Below, piece after piece: positions 7,589 to 13,623 of a DNA stretch of 17,432 bases (positions within the stretch are counted from its first letter, which is position 1; every line of letters begins with the position of its first letter). The stretch comes from Pseudonocardiales bacterium. Its GTDB lineage: Bacteria; Actinomycetota; Actinomycetes; Mycobacteriales; Pseudonocardiaceae. The stretch spans positions 1 to 17,432 of the forward strand of contig JACDBJ010000415.1 of NCBI GenBank assembly GCA_013695005.1, given 5' to 3'. Position numbers and translations under genes: made by a program. The notes under the pieces were generated by a model, which had not been told where the DNA came from, did no database searches, and saw only the letters and a program-made list of their open reading frames with translations.

Positions 7589-8041
7589 ATGTCAGTACGG
7601 CCAGAGGGCACGCGGCCAGATGAGCGCCGACGTATCACGCGTCCTCACCTCTATGACGTCAGCGCCGGTTCTGTGACTGTGATGAGCGCCCCGATTGATG
7701 CCGATCTGTTTTCGTTCGCTGTTGAGCACACAACCGCCACGCACGGTCTGATCAGGTTGGCAGGAGAGATCGACATGCTGACCGCGCCGGACTTTCGAGG
7801 GTGCATCGTGGATCAGCTCGCGGCGCGACCGCAACAGCTGATACTTGATTTCAGCGCATTGACGTTCTTCGGCTGCAGCGGTCTGGCCGTTCTGATGGAG
7901 GTTAAGCGGCGCGCCGAGGACCAGGGCACCAGCCTTCACCTCGCCGGCGCCGGAGAAGCGGTGGCCCGTTTGCTTTACGTCACCAGGCTCGCCGCGTTCT
8001 TCGGCGACGCTCCCCTACCCCCGGACCGCCCAGCCGTCTGA
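7589..8041 (+). CDS. STAS-domain anti-sigma-factor antagonist
   Basis: Predicted cytosolic anti-anti-sigma factor that frees a stress-type sigma factor by binding its anti-sigma kinase. The STAS domain spans about residues 40-140: GLIRLAGEIDMLTAPDFRGCI, then LILDFSALTFFGCSGLAVLMEV. Ser97 in GCSG aligns with the phosphorylated Ser of SpoIIAA (DSSG), so the switch residue is kept, though the preceding Asp-Ser is Gly-Cys. The start is ATG 7589 because GGAGGAG lies 5 bases upstream; this gives 150 residues with about 30 extra residues before the domain. The in-frame ATG 7682 would give a more typical 119 residues but has no ribosome site. No anti-sigma kinase or sigma gene is adjacent, so its partner is encoded elsewhere. 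Confidence 0.87.
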   Translation: MSVRPEGTRPDERRRITRPHLYDVSAGSVTVMSAPIDADLFSFAVEHTTATHGLIRLAGEIDMLTAPDFRGCIVDQLAARPQQLILDFSALTFFGCSGLAVLMEVKRRAEDQGTSLHLAGAGEAVARLLYVTRLAAFFGDAPLPPDRPAV

Positions 8042-8131
8042 ACGCTGCGCATGCGACTGCTACCTCCGGTTCGCCCTTAGGTCGCTGGTCTAACCGGGGT
8101 AGGGTCGGATGTTGGCCCTGGACCCTGGTCT

Positions 8132-8158
8132 GACGGACGCCCATTCGGGGCGCTCGTC
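8132..8158 (+). other. Hairpin upstream of the 160-residue hydrophilic protein gene
   Basis: GACG (8132-8135) pairs with CGTC (8155-8158) and CGCCC (8138-8142) with GGGCG (8148-8152) around loop ATTCG, with a 2x2 internal loop. It lies 91 bases after the STAS gene and 24 before the next start. It may be a terminator for the upstream gene or a leader structure. There is no T-run. The rest of 8042-8182 presumably holds the next gene's promoter. Confidence 0.35.
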
Positions 8159-8182
8159 TGTCGAGATCGAAGGGACAGGCAC

Positions 8183-8665
8183 GTGGCTGACGACAGGGAC
8201 CAGGTAGACCTCGACGACGTTCATAAGCAGCAGACCAGGGGCCAACAGCCCGGCGGGGCAGCGGCTCGCGGGCCGCAAACCGACAACCCCGGCGGCACAT
8301 TCGCGCCAGACGCGCTGGTGCCGCCCTACGAGGGCCGCAAGGACACCGAAGGTGCCACCGGTGGCGGCGGTCACAAGGTCTACGAGCCGGAGAAGCATGC
8401 GCCGTCGCCCGGTGAGGGTCGGGAGGTCTCTGAGGAAGAGCGCGGTGGCATGGAGTCCACCGACATGGCGCCCACCTCACAGCACGGCGTCGGTGACAGC
8501 ACCACCGAGAGCGGCGAGGAGCTGGCCGCCCGCGACCCGGAAGAACGGGCCGAGACCGGGGTGGATGGCGAGAGCGATCGCCCTCACGGCTCCCCGAGCC
8601 AGACCGACAGCGTAGGCGCGCAGGACAACGTGGACCCGGCCTCGCCGCCGACGCAGCGCACCTGA
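8183..8665 (+). CDS. Hypothetical low-complexity hydrophilic protein
   Basis: I do not recognise a family. The 160-residue protein is rich in Gly, Glu, Asp, Pro, Thr and Ser, poor in hydrophobic and aromatic residues, and without a signal peptide or membrane helix. It is therefore likely intrinsically disordered and acidic. Recognisable stretches are PPYEGRKDTEGATGGGGHKVY and REVSEEERGGMESTDMAP. The start is GTG 8183 with GAAGGGA about 8 bases upstream. High G/C at third positions over the whole length and a strong hairpin just after the stop argue that it is a real gene. Desiccation or stress-protective hydrophilins have this composition, but that role is only a guess. It follows the STAS gene but is separated by 141 bases, so it may have its own promoter. 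Confidence 0.72.
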   Translation: MADDRDQVDLDDVHKQQTRGQQPGGAAARGPQTDNPGGTFAPDALVPPYEGRKDTEGATGGGGHKVYEPEKHAPSPGEGREVSEEERGGMESTDMAPTSQHGVGDSTTESGEELAARDPEERAETGVDGESDRPHGSPSQTDSVGAQDNVDPASPPTQRT

Positions 8666-8685
8666 CACCTGCACTACCGCACGGC

Positions 8686-8721
8686 CCGACGCCCCGGCAA
8701 CTGTCATTGCCGGGGCGTCGG
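8686..8721 (+). terminator. Strong hairpin, likely transcription terminator
   Basis: A perfect 15-bp stem (8686-8700 with 8707-8721, containing GCCCCGGC/GCCGGGGC) closes a 6-base loop CTGTCA. It starts 20 bases after the hypothetical gene stop. No T-run follows, as is usual for actinobacterial terminators. Confidence 0.8.
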
Positions 8722-8739
8722 CATCCTCAGTTGGAATGC

Positions 8740-8767
8740 GGCGACGTGCCTGTCCTGGCGACGTGCC
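8740..8767. repeat. Tandem 11-bp direct repeat
   Basis: GGCGACGTGCC occurs at 8740-8750 and again at 8757-8767, giving a 17-base period. It lies in the 138-base stretch between the terminator hairpin and the CPBP protease start. It could be a protein-binding site for the downstream promoter or simple duplication; nothing else is recognised in that gap. Confidence 0.55.
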
Positions 8768-8859
8768 AGTCCCAAGCGACTGATCACGCGCGAAGCCCGG
8801 GCGCCAGTTACCGCGTTGGCGTCAGCGATCTAACCGTCAAGTAGTCGCCCGAGACCCCG

Positions 8860-9681
8860 GTGGCGAGAGGAGAGCCGCCACCGGGAGGTAGCGCCATCAC
8901 TGTCACCGGCGAACACGCCACGCCAAGGCATCCGGCAACGCCTGGGACGACGATCACCGCGCCCCGCTCTGCGGGGCAGGCCCATCGGCTTGGACTTCGG
9001 TGGGGTTTCGTTCTCGCGGTCGCGGTTCTCGCGGGGTCGAACCTCGTCAGTAACCTGCTGCTCACCGGAATCGGCTATCTGCCGTGGAACCTTGCGGTCA
9101 CCGCGCTGCTTCTGGTTCTCGCTCGCCGATGCGGCCTGAGCTGGTCAGATCTCGGGCTGCAGAACAAGCGGCTGCGTCGGGGGCTGCTCGTCGGAGCAAG
9201 CGTCGCCAGCTTGATCGCGCTGATCTACACCATCGGATGGGCGCTGCCGGCCACCAGATCGGTGTTCGCTGACCAGCGAGCCGCCGGCACGGTTCAGACG
9301 ATGCTGCTAGCTGCGCTGATCCAGATCCCGCTGGGCACCGTCGTGCTCGAGGAGGTCGCCTTCCGCGGAGTGCTTCCCGCGCTGTTCGGCGGTGGCCGCT
9401 TCTGGCCCACCGCGCTGGCCTCCTCAGCATTGTTCGGGCTGTGGCACATCCTGCCCTCACTGGGAGTGAGCAGGACAAACGCCGCAATGGGCGCCACCAT
9501 CGGCGGCATGGGGCTGCTGGTCCAGACCGTCGTGGTGGTGGTGGCCATGACCGGAGCCGGGATGCTGCTGATGATCCACCGCCGCTGGGGTGGACACTTG
9601 GTCAGCCCAGTGATCGCCCACATCGCGACCAACTCGTTCGGCGTCCTGATCGCATGGCTCGTCATCACCCACAGCGGATGA
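8860..9681 (+). CDS. CPBP family intramembrane metalloprotease
   Basis: Predicted membrane-embedded glutamic/metal protease of the CAAX-processing/Abi type. The three active-site motifs are intact: EEVAFRG with Glu164, Glu165 and Arg169; FGLWH with His196; and HIATN with His254 and Asn258. About seven hydrophobic segments surround them, and roughly 45 hydrophilic residues lead the first helix. At 273 residues it is a normal size. The substrate is unknown; members process peptides, act in bacteriocin immunity or in envelope stress. The GTG start at 8860 is the only ordinary start codon upstream of the first helix but lacks a good Shine-Dalgarno sequence. A GGGAGGT further in has no ATG/GTG after it, so the start is not certain. 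Confidence 0.87.
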   Translation: MARGEPPPGGSAITVTGEHATPRHPATPGTTITAPRSAGQAHRLGLRWGFVLAVAVLAGSNLVSNLLLTGIGYLPWNLAVTALLLVLARRCGLSWSDLGLQNKRLRRGLLVGASVASLIALIYTIGWALPATRSVFADQRAAGTVQTMLLAALIQIPLGTVVLEEVAFRGVLPALFGGGRFWPTALASSALFGLWHILPSLGVSRTNAAMGATIGGMGLLVQTVVVVVAMTGAGMLLMIHRRWGGHLVSPVIAHIATNSFGVLIAWLVITHSG

Positions 9682-9768
9682 CGCTCCTGCTCGCCACGCG
9701 CACCGACTGATGTCAGCTGTGGATGTCATGTCCTGCCGGCTGACCACGGGATATGCGCTGAGGAGGCG

Positions 9769-9839
9769 CTCCGCCGCCAGGATTCGAACCTGGACCATCG
9801 GAACCAAAATCCGAGGTGCTGCCTTTACACCACGGCGGA
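9769..9839 (-). tRNA. tRNA-Gln (anticodon TTG)
   Basis: Full cloverleaf on the - strand. The acceptor stem is TCCGCCG/CGGCGGA, the D arm GTGT-AAAGGCA-GCAC, the anticodon stem TCGGA/TCCGA with loop TTTTGGT (anticodon TTG at 9807-9805, reading CAA), and the T arm CCAGG-TTCGAAT-CCTGG. The discriminator is G at 9769; CCA is not encoded. It lies alone in the 340-base space between the CPBP protease and desaturase genes, and points toward glmU, 4.6 kb away. Confidence 0.95.
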
Positions 9840-9910
9840 TCGTGAGCGGTTCATCCTGTCATGGCCGTGAGCTGGTCGACACGCAGATGTCGCTCACCGC
9901 AGAGGCGGAG

Positions 9911-9957
9911 TTAGCCCAGCCTAAATATGGCTTGCGTAGGTTACGGTTCGTAGTAAG
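9911..9957. promoter_or_regulatory. Candidate operator/promoter region of the desaturase gene
   Basis: AT-richer patch in a high-GC window, 65-110 bases ahead of the desaturase start. It contains the inverted pair TTAG-(6)-CTAA (9911-9924), a TAAATAT core, and CGTAG direct repeats at 9935-9939 and 9949-9953 inside an imperfect dyad bounded by CTT (9931) and AAG (9957). Lipid-responsive TetR-type regulators often bind such sites before desaturase genes; the regulator is not identified here. Confidence 0.4.
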
Positions 9958-10021
9958 ACGTCCGGCGCTCAGACCTCGCCCCGGCCGACGCTCATGTCCT
10001 CCGAGCTCCGAGGTGTCACTG

Positions 10022-10990
10022 ATGACGACTGCCACCGAGGCCGCCCCGGCTTCTTCCTCCAGCACCGGCGCCGGGCCGAAACCGGTCCTTTCCGGCCAAC
10101 GGACTGTCCTACAGCACGCCCTGATCTACGTCTTCGTCCTGCTCCCGATGATCGCCCTCGTGGCGGCCGTCCCGGTCGCCTGGGGTTGGGGCGTCGGCTG
10201 GCACGACCTCGGGTTGCTCGCGGCGTTCTACGTCATCGGCTGCCTCGGCATCACCGTCGGATTCCACCGGTTCTTCACCCACAAGTCGTTCAAGGCCCGC
10301 CCCTGGGTGCGCGTGATGCTGGCCATCTCCGGCTCGCTCGCCATCCAGGGCTCGGTGATTCACTGGGTTGCCGACCACCGGCGGCACCACGCCTTCTCCG
10401 ACAAGGAGGGCGACCCGCATTCGCCGTGGTTGTTCGGCACCTCGCCGATGGCCGTGGCAAGGGGCTTCTGGCACTCCCACATGGGCTGGCTGTTCGAGAA
10501 GGACGAGACCAACGCCCAGCGCTTCGTCCCCGACCTGCTGGCAGACCGGGCGATCCAGCGTGTCGACCGCAGCTTCGGCTGGCTGGTCGCGGCGAGCCTG
10601 ATCGCACCGGCCCTGCTGGGCGGGCTCATCACCTGGTCCTGGGTCGGCATCATCACCGGCTTCTTCTGGGGCGGGCTGGTACGGATGGCGGTGCTGCACC
10701 ACGTCACATGGTCGATCAACTCGATCTGCCACATGATCGGCAACCAGCCGTTCGCCTCCCGCGACCGCTCGCGCAACTTCTGGCCGCTCGCGGTGTTGAG
10801 CATGGGCGAGTCCTGGCACAACCTGCACCACGCCGACCCGACCTGCGCGCGGCACGGGGTGCTGCGCGGCCAGATCGACATCTCCGCCCGGCTGATCTGG
10901 ATTTTCGAGAAGCTGGGGTGGGCGCACGAGGTGCGGTGGCCGACACCGCAGCGCCTTGCCAAGATGGCCAGCCGAGCGGAGGCCTCGTAG
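10022..10990 (+). CDS. Membrane acyl-CoA (delta-9 type) fatty acid desaturase
   Basis: Di-iron membrane enzyme that inserts a cis double bond in a fatty acyl chain using oxygen. The three histidine boxes are complete: HRFFTH (His82-His87), HRRHH (His119-His123) and HNLHH (His266-His270). Hydrophobic segments pair around them (IYVFVLLPMIALVAAVPVAW, LGLLAAFYVIGCLGITVG, and two near residues 190-225). At 322 residues it matches bacterial DesA3/OLE1-like desaturases without a cytochrome b5 domain. The ATG at 10022 is chosen because GAGGTG lies 7 bases upstream and the N-terminal MTTATEA tail is typical. The same frame is open further upstream, but that part runs through the tRNA gene. No ferredoxin or reductase gene is adjacent. 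It likely adjusts membrane fluidity. Confidence 0.93.
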   Translation: MTTATEAAPASSSSTGAGPKPVLSGQRTVLQHALIYVFVLLPMIALVAAVPVAWGWGVGWHDLGLLAAFYVIGCLGITVGFHRFFTHKSFKARPWVRVMLAISGSLAIQGSVIHWVADHRRHHAFSDKEGDPHSPWLFGTSPMAVARGFWHSHMGWLFEKDETNAQRFVPDLLADRAIQRVDRSFGWLVAASLIAPALLGGLITWSWVGIITGFFWGGLVRMAVLHHVTWSINSICHMIGNQPFASRDRSRNFWPLAVLSMGESWHNLHHADPTCARHGVLRGQIDISARLIWIFEKLGWAHEVRWPTPQRLAKMASRAEAS

Positions 10991-11197
10991 CGCCTGGTCC
11001 CGGCTGAGGCCGGCCTGTACCGACCCGTTACTAAATCGATACTCCGCTCGTTGATCCCAGCAGCCACCGGCGCAGGGCGCGCCGACGCGATCACGGCGAC
11101 GCAGAACCGTCGACCCGCTTACCGAGGCCGCGTATCGCGCCCGATCCGTGGCTGGTCAGCGGTCTGAACTGCACAGGATCATTGCGGGGTACCCACT

Positions 11198-12709
11198 GTG
11201 AGTAGCGAGCTCGACTCGGTCGGTCCGTCGATCGATGCCCCGGGCGCGCGCGCTTCCCATCGCCGCGCCGGCACCGGTCGGGTCGGTCATCCCTACGCCG
11301 GAAGCGACTCCGACTGGTCGGGCTTCTACGGCCCGGCCGCCAACCGCAGGCCGCTGCCCGCGCGGTGGGAGTCCCGCTATGCCACGGCGGTCGTCGCGAC
11401 CGACCTGACGCTGATCCTGCTTGCGGTCGGCGTTGGAGCCCTGCTCACGGTGCGTGCCAACCCGGAGCACGGCGGGATCGCCGCCGTCGTGGCCGGTTCG
11501 ACGGCGCTCGGGTTGATCCTGTCGATGATCGCGACGCGCGGCTGGGAGCCGCGCATCCTGGGTCAGGACTCCGGTGAGCTCGGCCGGCTGATCCTCTCGG
11601 TCGTCGGCATAGCCGTCGTGCTCGGCATGACGGGCTTCGCGCTGGACGTCGACGCCATCCGTCCATGGGCGTTCGGGGTGATCCCCGCCGTCGGGGTGCT
11701 GATCATGCTCAGCCGGTTCGGGCTGCGCCGCGCGCTGCACCGCCAGCGCGGCCGCGGCCGGTGCCTGCACCGGGTTCTGGCGCTCGGCACCGAGGCGTCG
11801 ATCTCCGACCTCGCGGCGCGGACCCGCCGCGACCCCCGCCACGGCTGGGTGGTCGCCGGTGCTTGCACCGCCAGCGGCACCGCGCCGGACTGCGACGGCG
11901 AGGGCGAGGAGGGCAACGGCGACATCGCCGGCGTGCCCGTAGTCGGCGACCTGGACGCGGTCGCCAAGACCGTGCGGGCCGGCCGCTACCGCGTGGTGGC
12001 CGTCGCCCCGTCCGAGGGCTGGACCCCGCGGCGGCTCAACCAGCTGGCGTGGGAGCTGCAGGGCACCGGGGCCGAGCTGGTCGTGCACCCCGGCCTGATG
12101 GAGGTCGCCGGCCCGCGGCTGCATGTCGCGCCCGTCGAGGGCCTGCCCCTGCTGCGGCTGTCCGAGCCGACGCTGATCGGTGTGCCACGGGTGGTGAAGG
12201 GCTTCGTCGACCGGCTTGCCGCGGCCGTTCTGATCCTGCTGCTGCTGCCGCTGCTGCTGGTCGTGTACCTGACCCTGCGGCTCACCGGCGGGCCCGGGTT
12301 CGTCCGCCAGACGAGGGTGGGCCGCAACGGCCGGCCGTTCCGGATGGTGACGTTCCGCTCGGCGGCCCGCAACGCCGCGCATGCGGGGCGGTTCGGGCGT
12401 TGGCTGCGGCGCTACGCCGTCGACGAGCTGCCGCGGCTGTTCAACGTGCTGTCGGGGTCCATGTCGCTGGTCGGCCCGCGCCCACCGCGGCCGGAGGAGG
12501 TCGTGACCGACACGATCGATGCCCCGCGCCGGCTGCGCGTCAAGCCTGGCCTGACCGGGTTGTGGCTGCTCAGCGGCCGCGTCGGCCTCTCGTGGGAGGA
12601 GTCGGTACAGCTCGAGGCCAGGTACGTGGAAAACTGGAGCCTGGCGCTGGACGCGCTGATCCTGTGCAAGACGATTGGGGCGGTGCTACGACGTGACGGT
12701 GCGCACTGA
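11198..12709 (+). CDS. Polyprenyl-phosphate sugar phosphotransferase (WbaP/EpsE-like)
   Basis: Predicted first enzyme of a surface-glycan pathway, transferring a sugar phosphate from a nucleotide sugar to a polyprenyl phosphate. The N-terminal half has four membrane helices (about residues 65-90, 92-115, 127-150, 155-175). A cytosolic domain follows, then the membrane-entry helix VDRLAAAVLILLLLPLLLVVYLTL and the catalytic domain with QTRVGRNGRPFRMVTFRS, the Asp409-Glu410 dyad in DELPRLFNVL, GSMSLVGPRPPRPEE and VKPGLTGLWLLSGR. The usual KFRSM reads VTFRSA. The segment that normally carries the FKIxNDPRVTxxG motif is missing, with the FRS motif joined within about 15 residues to GRWLRRYAVDEL. 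The GTG start is preceded by only a weak GCGGGG. The 207-base gap before it holds no recognisable gene. Confidence 0.85.
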   Translation: MSSELDSVGPSIDAPGARASHRRAGTGRVGHPYAGSDSDWSGFYGPAANRRPLPARWESRYATAVVATDLTLILLAVGVGALLTVRANPEHGGIAAVVAGSTALGLILSMIATRGWEPRILGQDSGELGRLILSVVGIAVVLGMTGFALDVDAIRPWAFGVIPAVGVLIMLSRFGLRRALHRQRGRGRCLHRVLALGTEASISDLAARTRRDPRHGWVVAGACTASGTAPDCDGEGEEGNGDIAGVPVVGDLDAVAKTVRAGRYRVVAVAPSEGWTPRRLNQLAWELQGTGAELVVHPGLMEVAGPRLHVAPVEGLPLLRLSEPTLIGVPRVVKGFVDRLAAAVLILLLLPLLLVVYLTLRLTGGPGFVRQTRVGRNGRPFRMVTFRSAARNAAHAGRFGRWLRRYAVDELPRLFNVLSGSMSLVGPRPPRPEEVVTDTIDAPRRLRVKPGLTGLWLLSGRVGLSWEESVQLEARYVENWSLALDALILCKTIGAVLRRDGAH

Positions 12710-12845
12710 GGGTGCCACGCAACCTGGCGGCACGGCTGCCCAGACCGCGACTCCCTCACCGCACCCCACGCTCACCTGCCGAGCGTGCAATCGCCTGACC
12801 CACCAGGTGAGCTCGATCCCGACACTCGGGGTGGTAACGCCGTGA
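12693..12845 (+). pseudogene. Possible N-terminal remnant of a C-methyltransferase (CxxC head)
   Basis: A 50-codon frame starts at GTG 12693, overlapping the phosphotransferase stop by 17 bases, and ends at TGA 12843-12845. Its second half reads LTCRACNRLTHQVSS. This resembles the zinc-binding head of NovU/TylCIII-like sugar C-methyltransferases (typically CRxCG followed by LTHTFVDLGMSPL). Such enzymes are frequent neighbours of PIG-L proteins in actinobacterial glycan clusters. The 350-odd residues of methyltransferase body are absent: only 38 bases separate this stop from the next gene. Either it is a deletion remnant, or a small translated peptide coupled to the upstream gene. The match is short, so confidence is modest. 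Confidence 0.42.
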
Positions 12846-12883
12846 CGGCGGCGCCCGGCCGAGCACCGCGTCGGGGAAGCTGA

Positions 12884-13558
12884 ATGCTCAGCCTGCTACC
12901 GGAGCGGCTGGACGCCATGCTGCTGCTCGGCGCGCACTGCAACGACATCGCTCTCGGCGCCGGGGGCTCGTTGCTCGAGCTGTGCCGGGCACACCCCGGG
13001 GTGCGGGTGAGCGCGTTGGTCCTGACTGGCGGCGGCAGCCTGCGTGAGCAGGAGGAGCGCGCCGCGCTGGGTGCTTTCTGCCCCGGCGCGCAGCTCGAGG
13101 TCGTCGTGCTCGACCTGCCTGCCGGCAAGGTGGCGACCCGCTGGGAGCACGTCATGCAGGCCCTGGAGGACCTGCGCGGCCGCAGCGAGCCGGAGCTGAT
13201 CTTCGGGCCGTCGGTGCATGACGCTATGCGGGATCACCGCGATCTTGCGCAGCTGGCGCCTACGGCGTTCCGCGACCATCTCACGCTCGGCTACGAGATC
13301 CTCAAGTGGGACAGCGACCTCGCCCAGCCGCAGGGGTATCTGCCGCTGGCCGAGCCGGTGATGCGGGAGAAGATCTCCAAGCTGCATGAGTACTACGGCT
13401 CACAGCGTGACCGGACCTGGTTCGATCCCGAGACGATCGCCGGGTTGGCCCGGATTCGCGGGGTCCAGTGCCACGCTCGCTACGCCGAGGCGTTCCATCT
13501 CACGAAACTGGTACTGGGCGTTGCCCCGCTGCCTGGTACGGCCGCGCCGGAGGAGTAG
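12884..13558 (+). CDS. PIG-L/LmbE family deacetylase-like protein
   Basis: Zinc-dependent N-deacetylase fold acting on GlcNAc-type substrates; 224 residues. The first metal motif reads GAHCNDIALGAGG (His18, Asn20, Asp21) where the family has AHPDD or AHCDD. By analogy with MshB (His13, Asp15, Asp16, His147), zinc ligands His18 and Asp21 are kept but the general-base Asp is replaced by Asn20. The third ligand candidate is His118 in MRDHRDL. The C-terminal part (FRDHLTLGYEILKWD, EYYGSQRDRTWFD, RGVQCHARYAEAFHL) matches the subfamily found in glycan clusters with methyltransferases and epimerases. The ATG has GGGGAAG about 4 bases upstream. It probably belongs with the upstream phosphotransferase. 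It may be a weak, altered or non-catalytic deacetylase. Confidence 0.86.
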   Translation: MLSLLPERLDAMLLLGAHCNDIALGAGGSLLELCRAHPGVRVSALVLTGGGSLREQEERAALGAFCPGAQLEVVVLDLPAGKVATRWEHVMQALEDLRGRSEPELIFGPSVHDAMRDHRDLAQLAPTAFRDHLTLGYEILKWDSDLAQPQGYLPLAEPVMREKISKLHEYYGSQRDRTWFDPETIAGLARIRGVQCHARYAEAFHLTKLVLGVAPLPGTAAPEE

Positions 13559-13566
13559 GGGCACCC

Positions 13567-13603
13567 GACGGCCGCCGTCGAGCCTTGGCTTCTCGCCACG
13601 GCT
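13567..13603. terminator. Candidate bidirectional terminator between convergent genes
   Basis: Two adjacent hairpins fill the 65-base gap between the PIG-L and sugar dehydrogenase stops. One is GACGG-CCG-CCGTC (13567-13579). The other is AGCC/GGCT plus TGGC/GCCA around loop TTCTC with one mismatch (13581-13603). Both read the same on either strand. There is no T-run. Confidence 0.4.
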
Positions 13604-13623
13604 GCGGCCGACGTCGTCCTCAG

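Noticed and set aside
9911..9929. IdeR/DtxR iron box before the desaturase (TTAG...CTAA)
   Set aside because: Only the outer four bases of each arm fit and the spacing is 14 instead of 19 bases; the interior does not match the consensus.
9710..10021. Extended N-terminus of the desaturase starting at 9710
   Set aside because: The open frame passes through the tRNA-Gln gene and the AT-rich upstream region; ATG 10022 has a ribosome site and gives the usual family length.
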